This document shows positions 17,727 through 26,700 of a DNA stretch of 64,000 nucleotides, in pieces; within the stretch, counting starts at the first letter, position 1; every line of letters starts with the position of its first letter. Under the pieces are notes generated by a model that ran no database searches, was not told where the DNA came from, and saw only the letters and a list, made by a program, of their open reading frames with translations. The stretch covers positions 148,188 to 212,187 of the forward strand of contig NZ_JBCAQT010000008.1 in NCBI RefSeq assembly GCF_038419845.1, read 5' to 3'. This DNA comes from Marinimicrobium sp038419845 (GTDB lineage Bacteria; Pseudomonadota; Gammaproteobacteria; Pseudomonadales; Cellvibrionaceae). The position numbers and the translations under genes are program-made.

Positions 17727-19241
17727 TCATGCCGCCAACCAGGATTCAATCAAGTCCCTGTGGCCGGGCAAGGTCTTCAGCATCTGATCAGCCAATTGAC
17801 GGTTGCGGGCCAGGATCTGATACGCCTGTCTGTCTTTGTCGTAGAGGTAGGCCTGAGTCGTAAAGTCCGGTTTGAACCCCATACCGTAGAGCACGTACTG
17901 ATAACTGGCGGCGGGGAAGAGCTCAATAGCGCTGTCAAAGTCTTCCGTGATGGGACCGCGGGTGCTCCATACCAAGAGATCGTCGCGTAACGAATCGGGA
18001 ATCGAAGCGTTTTCCCGGTTGGCCTGCCAATAGGGTTCGGGGCGCTCGGTGAGCATATAGTGGAGTTTCAGAAAATCCACAATGCGTTGCCAACGGTACG
18101 CCATTTTTTGATTAAAACGTTTTTCCATCACCTGCATCACAGCCCGGTCGGGGGGCAGGTTATCCGCCAAAAAGCGCCCGGACAATTCAATCAACATCAA
18201 GGCCGTAGCCTCCAGTGGTTCGACGAAGCCGGCCGAAAGCCCAACGGCGACACAGTTCTTCTTCCACCAGCACTCGCGGTGTCCGGACTCGAAATTGATG
18301 CGCTTGAGATTCAGGTCCTTGGCCTGGGGGCCAATGTAATCGTGTAGGGTTTGCTCCGCCTCTTCTTCAGTAGCAAAATCAGTGGAGTAGACATAGCCTA
18401 CTCCGCGTCGGTTGGTCAGCCCAATATCCCATGTCCAGCCGGAGGGTTGTCCGGTGGCGATGGTGTGGGTGGCAATGGGATGCTGGGGATCGGTGTAGGG
18501 CACCTGCATGGCCAGAGCCCGGTTGTTGAAAAGAATATGTTTCAGGGGTTTGAACTTGACTCCCAGGGTTTGCCCCAACAGCAACGAGGCAAAGCCGGTA
18601 CAGTCGACAAACAGGTCCCCGGGAATTTCGCGCCCATCCTCCAGGGCGATAGCAGATAAATAACCGGCCTCGTCCTGATCCACTCGCTGGACGGTGCCAA
18701 TGATGGCGTCAACACCCAACTTTTGAACGCAGTGCTCGCGCAGCATATCAGCGAAAGCACCGGCGTCCAGATGGTAGGCATAATTGCACTGGCCCTGGAA
18801 CTCGTCATCGGACAGGCTTCTGGGGCCTAACCCCGCCTCGCACACATGGTGTTGAAAGTTGCTTTCGGCGGCGTAATCACGCACATTGTCCAGATAGGGG
18901 GCCAGATCGATACGCCCGTACCCCAAAGGCACATTGAAAGGGTGGTAGTAAAAGTCGTTTTCGGTTCGATTCCAGTTCACGAATTTTCCGCCCTGCTTAA
19001 ATGTCGCGTGGCAGCGGGTGAAAAACTCTTTTTCGGCAATGCCTATCTGTTGCAGGGTATTTTTCATGGTGGGCCAGGTCCCTTCCCCCACGCCCACTGT
19101 GGGAATATCGGAAGATTCGACCAGGCAAATCTGTATGGGGCTGGCAGACGGGGCGCCGTGTTTAGCCGCCAACAGTGCGGCGGTCAACCAACCGGCGCTC
19201 CCGCCTCCTACAATAACAATGCGCTGAACTCGATCTGACAT
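17727..19241 (-). CDS. Flavin-dependent tryptophan halogenase family protein
   Basis: It belongs to the FAD-dependent halogenase family (PF04820). The dinucleotide motif VGGGSAGWLTA (11-21), VGEGTWPT, and FKQGGKFVNW carrying the presumed catalytic Lys82 are present. The WxWxIP signature that separates halogenases from monooxygenases reads WTWDIG from Trp269, so the final Pro is lost. Homologues next to SapC and TonB receptors are widespread in sugar-use loci with no halogenated product known, so true halogenation of tryptophan is unlikely to be the role. It begins the halogenase-sapC-GH36-symporter transcript, 363 bases after the receptor stop. Confidence 0.88.
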   Translation of the reverse strand: MSDRVQRIVIVGGGSAGWLTAALLAAKHGAPSASPIQICLVESSDIPTVGVGEGTWPTMKNTLQQIGIAEKEFFTRCHATFKQGGKFVNWNRTENDFYYHPFNVPLGYGRIDLAPYLDNVRDYAAESNFQHHVCEAGLGPRSLSDDEFQGQCNYAYHLDAGAFADMLREHCVQKLGVDAIIGTVQRVDQDEAGYLSAIALEDGREIPGDLFVDCTGFASLLLGQTLGVKFKPLKHILFNNRALAMQVPYTDPQHPIATHTIATGQPSGWTWDIGLTNRRGVGYVYSTDFATEEEAEQTLHDYIGPQAKDLNLKRINFESGHRECWWKKNCVAVGLSAGFVEPLEATALMLIELSGRFLADNLPPDRAVMQVMEKRFNQKMAYRWQRIVDFLKLHYMLTERPEPYWQANRENASIPDSLRDDLLVWSTRGPITEDFDSAIELFPAASYQYVLYGMGFKPDFTTQAYLYDKDRQAYQILARNRQLADQMLKTLPGHRDLIESWLAA

Positions 19242-19604
19242 AATCTTACCCCTGAGGGTTTTACAAAGCAGCCATTCAACCTCGGGCTTCTTGTGCCCGG
19301 ACTGGTGACAAACGCCCGGACCTCTAAAACATTCTACAGTGAATTCACCGATAGGTCAGGTAACGATCTGGCCGCCACCTGACAAACCTAGGTGGTATAG
19401 ACACCTTTTTTGGCGGGTGCGGTTCGCTTTCTGTGCCCTACTCATTATTCACAGAATACGGCAGAACTTGCGAAGCACACAAATAAAAAAGCTTCCGAAT
19501 CTGCTTAGGGGCGTCAAGCGGAAGCAACAAGCGAAACCAGATTTCAAATCTTTTGAAAGATCCCTGGCCCGGCACCCACTATAGGGGCCGGACCTGATCT
19601 TACT
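19242..19604. other. Intergenic region, TonB receptor terminator and halogenase promoter region
   Basis: It holds the receptor terminator (19485-19525) and should hold the promoter of the halogenase operon. A short AGGTG/CACCT hairpin at 19390-19406 is followed by six T on the plus strand. A weaker hairpin directly after the receptor stop (about 19556-19601) pairs AAGATC with GATCTT. No gene is evident. Confidence 0.5.
19485..19525 (-). terminator. Terminator after the galactoside TonB receptor
   Basis: On the minus strand GCTTCCG and CGGAAGC form a 7-bp stem followed directly by six T. It lies about 80 bases past the receptor stop, so the halogenase operon probably has its own promoter. Confidence 0.65.
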
Positions 19605-22490
19605 TTAAAAGCGGGCGCGTACACCCAGGGCCCACCGAGCGCCACTATCTACGATACCGACGATCTGATCCGCCTGACGGCCACGACTAACCAACTCTTC
19701 CTCTGTGACATTTACACCTTCGAAGAAGACGGTGAGGTTATCATTGACGTCGTAACTGCCACTCAGGTCCCACTGACCATAGGAGTCAACAAGTACTGGC
19801 TCGCCAGTGGTCGGGTTACTCAAGGTCTGCAGAAAGCCCTCGCGGTTGTTGAAAGCCGCTCGAACCTGGAATCCGTAGCGCTCGTAAAAGACCACGGCGT
19901 TCTGGGAATTACCCAAACCGATGAGAGCAAAATCCTGATTACGGTTTTCCGTATCCACGGTTGCGTTGCTTTCGACCTCAGTGGCGTTCAACGTAACACC
20001 GAAGCCCTGGAACATGCCCTCCTGGATGGTATGAGTCCAGGCAAGTTCCACACCGTCCACTTCGGCGATCTCGGCGTTGCGCGGCCGTGAGACGCGAATA
20101 TCTTCGGTGGGACCTATCAGCTCGGGAGAAAGCTCATCTGGGCCATTGTATATTTGCTGACAATCGTCCGACGCACAACTATTCTCTGGCGTGTCTTGCC
20201 GGTCAGCAAGCCCAAAGGTCTCGATTGCCGAGGCGTTTACAATGAAATTGGCCACTTCTTTATTAAAGAATGCTGCGGAAAGGTAGCTGGCATCGTTGTA
20301 GTACCACTCGAAAGACACATCCCAGTTCTCGGCCGTAAAAGGCTGAAGATCCGGGTTGCCAGCAGCGGCTGTCAGCGTCTGACGACGCGGCTCGCCAAAG
20401 TTAATAGAAGGCGTCAGCTGATCCAGCGTTGGCCGGGTAATCGTTTCATAGGCCGCATAACGAACCACCATGTCCTCTCGTAGCTCCAACTTGGCATTCA
20501 AGCTGGGCAAGAGGTCAGCATAGCTCGCGCTCTCCGTTACTGAGGTTGGCTCACCCAATACGTTTTCAAACAAGGTGGGGTCGCCCGTAGCAACAATATC
20601 ATTCAACGGAGCTATCAGCCCGGTGGAAGAAGTTGTGGTCTGCTCGTAACGGGTACCGAAGTTGACCGTCCAGGGCAAGTCTCCCACTGTGCCATCGAAA
20701 GTGAAATCGACGTACACGCTGGCAATATCCTCTTCAATGGTGTATTCGTCACCATTCAACGTCGGCGTGAATCCACCGCCTGCAGGGGCATTCTGTATGG
20801 CTTGCCACGTTGTGCCAACTTCCCTTGTACCAGGACCGAAGACATCATTGATGCCCTGGTCGTGCGCATCGGCCAGGCTCTCGTCTGTTTCCATTAGATT
20901 AAACAGCTGCTCTGCGTCATAGGTATACCAGGTATCCTGTACGCCAGAGAAGAAGTTGTCTGCCGTAAAAGCTCGGAAGTCCAGCTCCTCGGGTATGGGA
21001 CCAAAGTAACCGCCAAAAACACCAAACAGGTTGGACGACTTGGCGAAGTACTCTTTTTCCCGCTCTTGATAGTAGCCACCGAAGTTCATTTTGGTGAACG
21101 TCCGGGAGTCTGGTGTGTACTCGAAGTCCGCTTTCAGCTCCTGAATTTCATCTTTGTCGGTGTCGCCCTGGCGTTCATTCACGTGCATCCGCGCACGGCT
21201 GGCAGGGGGGATATCGCTGCCATTGAATCCGGCATGGGTCGAAGTGGCCGTATCGGCATTAAAAGTGTAGTCGTTGGTCATGCCAATAACGTTGAAACGA
21301 CCTTTGCCCGCCATATCGTTCTCGGCATCCGAGTAAGCGATGTCGAAGTTGGCATTCAGGCTTTCGTTGACCTGCCAGTCAAAATTCAATGCCAAAGCGT
21401 TGAATTCCGAATCCCGTGCGGTACGTCTATCGTTTACGAAGTCGGTGGCAGCGTCCTGGCCCGAACGACCCGGTGTGCGCCCGATATTGTTCATGCGGGT
21501 CACGGTACGGGTATCCGGATTAAACTCCACATCGGTGACACGATTGGGTTCGAACCAGGCTGCCAGTTCGTTTGTGGTGCCATCGATTTCGAAGCTGGAA
21601 TGAAAGCCGTCAAAGGTCAACATCATGTCTTCGTTGGGAGCAAACTGAACGGACAGGTTGGCATTGAGCCGCTCTCTCTCTTCCTGCGTCACCTGCTGTC
21701 CATAGTTTCTCGGAATAGTGACGTTGGAGGCAACCACAGTGCCCGGATCGTTCGCAATGCCTGCGTCATCAGACAGGTCCAAACCCGGGCGCCAACCGGA
21801 CGTGCTCAAACTGTTGATCTGGTTGTTGCGCTCGGTGTAGGAAAAGGCCGCCAGAACCCCAAAGGTTTCGTCAGCAAAGGTATTGCTAACCAGACCGGAA
21901 ATAGAAGGATTTGTCTCTTCGCTGATTTTCTCATAGGTGCCCTTGGCGGAGCCAACGAGCTGCAGTCCATCGAAATCGAAAGGACGTGCGGTTCGCACAT
22001 TTATGGTCGAACCGATGCCACCGGTCTGCATATCAGCGCTACTGCTTTTAAAAACATCCGCGCCACGAATCATCTCGGCCGACAGGATGTCAAAATTGAA
22101 CTGCCGACCATCGGAGTCAGTTGCCATTTGACGACCGTTAACCAAAACGGTGTTGAATGACGGACCAAACCCACGCACGGTAACGTTCTGGCCTTCACCG
22201 CCGCTGCGGTCGATGGACACACCGGTAATACGTTGCAGCGATTCGGCCACGTTGGTATCCGGGAACTTGCCCAGATCCTCTGCGGCAATACCGTCAGAGA
22301 CGATGGATCGGTCACGTTTCAGATCCATGGCGCGCTGTAAACTGGCCTGGATGCCGGTGACCACAACTTCTTCAATGCCGTCTTGTGCGGGTTGGGGTGC
22401 ATTCTGCGCCATGGCGTTGTGCGCCATAACGGCACAGGCTGGGAGCAGCATGGCGTTTTTGATAGCGGTGCTTAGTTGGCTTCTCTTCAT
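19605..22490 (-). CDS. TonB-dependent receptor, probable galactoside transporter
   Basis: This outer-membrane TonB-gated channel has 961 residues. A signal peptide ends at AHNAMAQ, followed by a TonB box IEEVVVTG and a plug with KFPDTNVAESLQRITGVSI and VRGFGPSFNTVLVNGR. This is the plug style of the Caulobacter/Xanthomonas carbohydrate receptor family (TIGR01782). The barrel ends in RWALGVRARF, with the expected terminal Phe. The leader carries LacI-type operator-like motifs and the broken start of another receptor gene. Downstream are a tryptophan-halogenase homologue, sapC and an alpha-galactosidase, so galacto-oligosaccharides are the likely ligand; this is inferred from context only. Confidence 0.92.
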   Translation of the reverse strand: MKRSQLSTAIKNAMLLPACAVMAHNAMAQNAPQPAQDGIEEVVVTGIQASLQRAMDLKRDRSIVSDGIAAEDLGKFPDTNVAESLQRITGVSIDRSGGEGQNVTVRGFGPSFNTVLVNGRQMATDSDGRQFNFDILSAEMIRGADVFKSSSADMQTGGIGSTINVRTARPFDFDGLQLVGSAKGTYEKISEETNPSISGLVSNTFADETFGVLAAFSYTERNNQINSLSTSGWRPGLDLSDDAGIANDPGTVVASNVTIPRNYGQQVTQEERERLNANLSVQFAPNEDMMLTFDGFHSSFEIDGTTNELAAWFEPNRVTDVEFNPDTRTVTRMNNIGRTPGRSGQDAATDFVNDRRTARDSEFNALALNFDWQVNESLNANFDIAYSDAENDMAGKGRFNVIGMTNDYTFNADTATSTHAGFNGSDIPPASRARMHVNERQGDTDKDEIQELKADFEYTPDSRTFTKMNFGGYYQEREKEYFAKSSNLFGVFGGYFGPIPEELDFRAFTADNFFSGVQDTWYTYDAEQLFNLMETDESLADAHDQGINDVFGPGTREVGTTWQAIQNAPAGGGFTPTLNGDEYTIEEDIASVYVDFTFDGTVGDLPWTVNFGTRYEQTTTSSTGLIAPLNDIVATGDPTLFENVLGEPTSVTESASYADLLPSLNAKLELREDMVVRYAAYETITRPTLDQLTPSINFGEPRRQTLTAAAGNPDLQPFTAENWDVSFEWYYNDASYLSAAFFNKEVANFIVNASAIETFGLADRQDTPENSCASDDCQQIYNGPDELSPELIGPTEDIRVSRPRNAEIAEVDGVELAWTHTIQEGMFQGFGVTLNATEVESNATVDTENRNQDFALIGLGNSQNAVVFYERYGFQVRAAFNNREGFLQTLSNPTTGEPVLVDSYGQWDLSGSYDVNDNLTVFFEGVNVTEEELVSRGRQADQIVGIVDSGARWALGVRARF

Positions 22491-22603
22491 GTGGATACCC
22501 TTACGAATTATTGGTTTAGGTATGGCTTTTGATTTTGATCCAACGCGTCCATCAGGTTGTCCCGATAGACGCCCTGAACCAAAATTTCCTCTGAATCAGG
22601 ACC

Positions 22604-22702
22604 CTATTTAACAGGCCCGGTTTGCGCATAAGCCGCCGATTAAGACGCGCCCAATAACGCTGTTGCTACCGAAGTACTGACAATATTCTTTTTAAAGTTC
22701 AT
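22604..22702 (-). pseudogene. Broken 5' end of another TonB-receptor gene
   Basis: A GGAGG site and ATG open a frame reading MNFKKNIVSTSVATALLG, a typical signal-peptide start. It is stopped by TAA after 20 codons, but the same frame continues with SAAYAQTGPVK, an evident signal-peptidase cleavage region, before a second stop. The pattern is that of a receptor signal peptide inactivated by a nonsense change and then cut off. Alternatively the 20-codon frame is still translated as a leader peptide, because its ribosome binding site is intact and it lies between the proposed operators and the intact receptor. Confidence 0.6.
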
Positions 22703-23265
22703 CTTGCCTCCACCTCACTCGTGTTGAACCGCAGGTATGACTCTGTTTTTGCGGCGTCGTCTTTAGATTTATAAGTTGTATGAAACATCTCAAGGAACGT
22801 TACCGTTACACCATCATGGATTAATATGATTTATCCAATAAATGTAAACGTTATACCCTAATATACACCCGGTTTTTCCGCCTGTAAACACTAATACGTG
22901 TAAACGTTATACTTAAAATGAGCTCCGCGCTTCGCTGGATGTTATTCTTATAATAGGCTGCTATTTAAAAGCTGCCAGCTAATAACTATTGTCCCAAAAC
23001 GGAGCGCACCCACTAACAGGAAGTATAGAACACAACCTGAGTATTATCGTTCATGGCGACGACCTTAAGGCCAACATAGAGGGAGTGGGTGACACAAAAC
23101 AGGAGCTAAAAAAATCATACAAATGATTACTGTTGGACGGAAATGTAGGCTGCCACCAGGGAGGCACCGATAGCCCGCCACGGAGGGCTATTTCCCGCGA
23201 GAAAATAATCAGCTGCAGCATTAAACCTTCTTATTATTACGGGAATCACGCAAAGAAGCGGGGTT
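22703..23265. other. Intergenic region upstream of the receptor, downstream of galK
   Basis: The receptor-proximal part holds the operator-like cluster and an AT-rich promoter region. The remaining roughly 350 bases toward galK contain no supportable gene. A short hairpin (TAGCCC/GGGCTA at 23171-23190) lies about 75 bases beyond the galK stop without a T-run on the galK strand. Confidence 0.5.
22799..22912 (-). promoter_or_regulatory. Cluster of LacI/GalR-type operator-like sites
   Basis: TGTAAACGTTATAC occurs identically at 22843-22856 and 22899-22912 (56 bases apart). A related GTTACCGTTAC lies at 22799-22809 and an extra TGTAAACA half-site at 22883. The imperfect palindrome centred on CG is typical of LacI-family operators, and a similar motif precedes galE. 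The likely binder is the LacI-type protein encoded at 26981; this is inference. Confidence 0.6.
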
Positions 23266-24414
23266 TCAAGTGGTTTCGCTGAATGCCCCTTGCTCGGCCG
23301 TGCAGATATAAAGACTTTCGCGAAGGCCGGTGCGCGCTTGATACTCAGTCGATACGGCGTGACCCACGGCACCGACGAGATCCCTCGGCACCAAGGCCAC
23401 CACACAACCACCAAATCCGCCACCGGTCATTCGTACACCGCCACGATCACCAAGCACCTCATCAATGATTGCTACCAGGGAATCCACCGGCTCGACCGTG
23501 ATTTCGAAGTCCTCACGCATGGAACGATGGGAGTCCGCCATCAACTGGCTGACCTGGCGGTAATCCGAATTTTCGAGCGCCCGCCCCATATCCAGCGTTC
23601 GCTCATTCTCCGAAATGATGTGGCGTGCGCGACGGAACACCGGGTCTGATAAACGCTCCCGATTGGCAAGGAGTTGGTCCATGGTCGCGGCCCGCAGCGA
23701 CCCGACTCCCAGTAGGCTCGCCGCCTCCTCACACTGCTCGCGACGCAAGTTATACTCGCTATCCACGAGCCCCCGCTTGACGTTGGAATTGACGATGACA
23801 ATCTGATAATCCGGATCGATGGGGTGATACTCATAGTTCAGTGACTGGCAATCGAGCAGCAACGCATTACCCGCTTTTCCGAGTGCCGAGATCAGTTGAT
23901 CCATAATGCCGCAGGAGCAGCCGACAAATTCGTTTTCGGCCCTCTGGCCAATCAGGGCGGCGTCAACACCATTGAGCGGCAAGTTGTATAGGCTGGCGGC
24001 GGCTTTGAGCACTGCCATCTCCAAGGACGCGGATGAACTCAACCCCGCCCCCTGAGGTACATTTCCGGTAATCGCCATATCCATACCCTGAAAGTCGTGC
24101 TTTTCGGCGAGTATTTTCAACACCCCTCGCACGTAATTGCTCCAGGGTTGGGCCCGGTCAAACTGAATGTCATCCAGGTTAAAGTGACTGGTACTGCCGG
24201 AGTAGTCCAGGGCGAGCAGAGAAATAGTGTGATCACTGCGTCTGGCCGCGGCAATGTCGGTGCCGAAATTGATGGCCGCCGGAAACACAAAGCCTTCGTT
24301 GTAGTCGGTGTGTTCACCAATCAGGTTGACGCGCCCGGGGGCATGTACCACAACTTCAGGCGCGCGCTGAAACGTGTGTTCAAAGGCCTGCGACAACTTG
24401 CGGGTATCAGTCAT
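23266..24414 (-). CDS. galK: Galactokinase
   Basis: It phosphorylates alpha-D-galactose at O1 with ATP, the first Leloir step. At 382 residues it has the length of E. coli GalK. PGRVNLIGEHTDYNEGFVFP is the galactokinase signature, NVPQGAGLSSSASLE the GHMP kinase ATP loop, and MTGGGFGGCVVALV the C-terminal motif. It overlaps the end of galT by eight bases, so the two are translationally coupled. The order galE-galT-galK forms one transcriptional unit. No aldose epimerase (galM) is present. Confidence 0.97.
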   Translation of the reverse strand: MTDTRKLSQAFEHTFQRAPEVVVHAPGRVNLIGEHTDYNEGFVFPAAINFGTDIAAARRSDHTISLLALDYSGSTSHFNLDDIQFDRAQPWSNYVRGVLKILAEKHDFQGMDMAITGNVPQGAGLSSSASLEMAVLKAAASLYNLPLNGVDAALIGQRAENEFVGCSCGIMDQLISALGKAGNALLLDCQSLNYEYHPIDPDYQIVIVNSNVKRGLVDSEYNLRREQCEEAASLLGVGSLRAATMDQLLANRERLSDPVFRRARHIISENERTLDMGRALENSDYRQVSQLMADSHRSMREDFEITVEPVDSLVAIIDEVLGDRGGVRMTGGGFGGCVVALVPRDLVGAVGHAVSTEYQARTGLRESLYICTAEQGAFSETT

Positions 24415-25471
24415 GTTCCTGCTCGCTCTTGTAATGAATCGCCGAAAGGGATCGAAGCCGGTCCGCGGCCTGCTCGGGTGTCAAATCACGCTGAGCTTCC
24501 GCCAGCATCTCGTACCCCACCATGAACTTCCGCACCGTAGCAGAGCGCAGCAACGGTGGGAAAAAATGGGCGTGTACACGCCACTCCGGATGAGCTTCCT
24601 GATCAAATGGCGCGCCGTGCCAGCCCATGGAGTAAGGAAAAGACACCTTGAAAAGATTATCGTACAGCGTCGTGATTCGCTGAATCGCTTCAGCCAATAG
24701 ATCGTATTGGTTGGGGCTCAGGTCAGACAGGCGCGCCAGTTCGAAACGCGGCAATAACAGGGTTTCAAAAGGCCAGGCCGCCCAGTAAGGAACCACCACC
24801 AACCATTCCCGGTTTTCAAATACCACACGCTCACGCTGTTCGAGCTCACGCTCCACATAATCCCCAAGCATGGCTCGGCCATTGGCCTGATAGTAGGCTC
24901 CAAACCGATCCAACTTGCGCGCGGCCAACGTCGGTAGCTGTTGTTGTGCCCAGATCTGGCCATGAGGATGCGGATTGGAACACCCCATCATCGACCCTTT
25001 ATTCTCGAACACCTGTACCCAGCGATACTGATTGCCGAGCTCTCCAGTCTGATTCCGCCAACAATCAATGACCGACGTCAGCTCCGGGATGGTCAGCTCG
25101 GGCAACGTTTTGCTGTGATCAGGAGAAAAACAGACCACACGACTACAGCCTTGCTCAGAGGCCATGGTAAACAGCGGGTCATCCGTACTGACTCGTGGCG
25201 TATCGGGCTTGAGTGCGGCAAAATCGTTATCAAAAACGAAGGTCGACTCGTAGCGCGGATTCTGTTCCCCGCTGACGCGTCGGTTGCCCGGACACAAGTA
25301 GCAGTCCGGATCATAAGGCGGTCGCACCTCGGTATCCGGCGTTTCAGATTGTCCCTGCCAGGGCCGCTTGGCGCGGTGGGGCGACACCAGGACCCAGTCA
25401 CCGGTCATGGGGTTCAGACGGCGATGGGGATGCTCTGTAGGATCAAATGTAATAGTCACAGTAAATGTCAC
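24407..25471 (-). CDS. galT: Galactose-1-phosphate uridylyltransferase
   Basis: It exchanges UMP between UDP-glucose and galactose 1-phosphate. The active-site NPHPHGQ motif carries the catalytic His170. CYLCPGN (57-63) is a metal-binding Cys pair as in the E. coli enzyme, and HPHRRLNPMTGDWVLVSPHRA is the conserved N-terminus. At 354 residues it is full length. It lies 60 bases after galE and overlaps galK. Confidence 0.97.
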   Translation of the reverse strand: MTFTVTITFDPTEHPHRRLNPMTGDWVLVSPHRAKRPWQGQSETPDTEVRPPYDPDCYLCPGNRRVSGEQNPRYESTFVFDNDFAALKPDTPRVSTDDPLFTMASEQGCSRVVCFSPDHSKTLPELTIPELTSVIDCWRNQTGELGNQYRWVQVFENKGSMMGCSNPHPHGQIWAQQQLPTLAARKLDRFGAYYQANGRAMLGDYVERELEQRERVVFENREWLVVVPYWAAWPFETLLLPRFELARLSDLSPNQYDLLAEAIQRITTLYDNLFKVSFPYSMGWHGAPFDQEAHPEWRVHAHFFPPLLRSATVRKFMVGYEMLAEAQRDLTPEQAADRLRSLSAIHYKSEQEHD

Positions 25472-25531
25472 TCAATTTAACGAACGGAATAGGCTGCTAC
25501 GCAGTCAACACGTCTGGCAGTCGGGGGACTG

Positions 25532-26539
25532 CTAAAAACCATTCGGGTTGGCGGACTGCCAGCGCCAGGCATCTTCCGCCATGCGGTCAATGCCGAGTTC
25601 CGCCCGCCAGTTCAGCTCTCGCTCTGCCTTCGTCGGATCGGCCCAGCATTCGGCGATGTCACCCGATCGTCGGGGTCCGATTTCATAGGCAATGGATCGG
25701 CCGGTGGCCTGTTCAAAAGCGCGAACAATTTCAAGGACGCTATAGCCTCGACCGGTACCCAGGTTATAGATATGCACACCGGCGTGGGCATGACATGCGG
25801 CCAACGCTGCCAAATGTCCCCGTGCCAGATCGACCACATGGATGTAATCACGAACGCCCGTACCATCCCGGGTGGAGTAATCGTTGCCGAAGACCGACAG
25901 GGAGTCACGGCGACCCACCGCAACCTGAGCGATGTAGGGCATCAGGTTATTTGGAATACCATTGGGGTCCTCTCCAATCAGTCCGCTCTCGTGGGCGCCG
26001 CCGGGATTGAAGTAGCGCAGCAGGATGACACTCAAATCCGGTTCCGCCCGCGCGACGTCTTCCAGCATCTGCTCCACCATCAATTTGGTGCGGCCATAGG
26101 GGTTGGTCGCCGAAAGCGGGAAATCCTCCCGAATCGGCACCGAGGCGGGATCACCATAGACGGTGGCCGACGAGCTGAACACGATGCAGCGCACCCCGTA
26201 GGCGAGCATGACCGACACCAGCTGCCGTGTACCACTGACATTGACATCGTAATAGTCCAGAGGAATCTGGCCCGACTCGCCCACCGCCTTGAGCCCGGCG
26301 AAATGCATTACCGCATCAAACTGATGCTCAGCAAAAACACGCTCCAGGGCCGTGCGGTTACGAATGTCCACCTCGTAAAACGGTGGCCGGTGACCACTGA
26401 TTTGCTCCAGGCGGTCCAGTGCCGAGGATTTGCTGTTCGCAAGGCTGTCGAGGATGACAACGTCGTACCCCTCCGCCAACAATTCAACGCAGGTGTGTAA
26501 ACCGATATAGCCCAGGCCGCCCGTAACCAGAATTCTCAT
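25532..26539 (-). CDS. galE: UDP-glucose 4-epimerase
   Basis: It interconverts UDP-galactose and UDP-glucose, closing the Leloir cycle and supplying UDP-galactose for surface glycans. It is a short-chain dehydrogenase/reductase with the NAD motif GGLGYIG (7-13), SSSATVYG, and the catalytic pair Tyr148/Lys152 in NPYGRTK. At 335 residues it matches GalE. A GalR-like site lies 35 bases before its start, so it is probably the first, regulated gene of galETK. Confidence 0.96.
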   Translation of the reverse strand: MRILVTGGLGYIGLHTCVELLAEGYDVVILDSLANSKSSALDRLEQISGHRPPFYEVDIRNRTALERVFAEHQFDAVMHFAGLKAVGESGQIPLDYYDVNVSGTRQLVSVMLAYGVRCIVFSSSATVYGDPASVPIREDFPLSATNPYGRTKLMVEQMLEDVARAEPDLSVILLRYFNPGGAHESGLIGEDPNGIPNNLMPYIAQVAVGRRDSLSVFGNDYSTRDGTGVRDYIHVVDLARGHLAALAACHAHAGVHIYNLGTGRGYSVLEIVRAFEQATGRSIAYEIGPRRSGDIAECWADPTKAERELNWRAELGIDRMAEDAWRWQSANPNGF

Positions 26540-26573
26540 GTCCCGCCCTCTTGTTATTCGGGAGTTTCTTGAA

Positions 26574-26588
26574 GGTTATACGTTTACC
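26574..26588 (-). promoter_or_regulatory. Candidate GalR operator before galE
   Basis: GGTTATACGTTTACC shares the CGTTTAC half and overall shape with the two TGTAAACGTTATAC sites upstream of the TonB receptor, read in the opposite sense. It lies just upstream of the galE start, so a bound repressor could block transcription. The other half-site is imperfect. Confidence 0.5.
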
Positions 26589-26669
26589 CTCAATAATAAA
26601 ACCCTCCCGGTGGCCGAAACCCGTCCAGAGCGTCTTTCTTCTGCTCAAAAACCATCCATAAATAGAGCG

Positions 26670-26700
26670 TTATGCCAAAAATTTCATTTTATTGGCATAA
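26670..26700. promoter_or_regulatory. Perfect 9-bp inverted repeat, second operator candidate
   Basis: TTATGCCAA and TTGGCATAA are exact complements separated by 13 AT-rich bases. The arms are unlike the GTAAAC motif, so a different regulator may bind here, in the middle of the galE/galR divergent region. Confidence 0.45.

Noticed and set aside
21066..22160. 364-codon frame antisense to the galactoside TonB receptor
   Set aside because: No ribosome binding site or recognisable domain; the opposite strand encodes a complete receptor.
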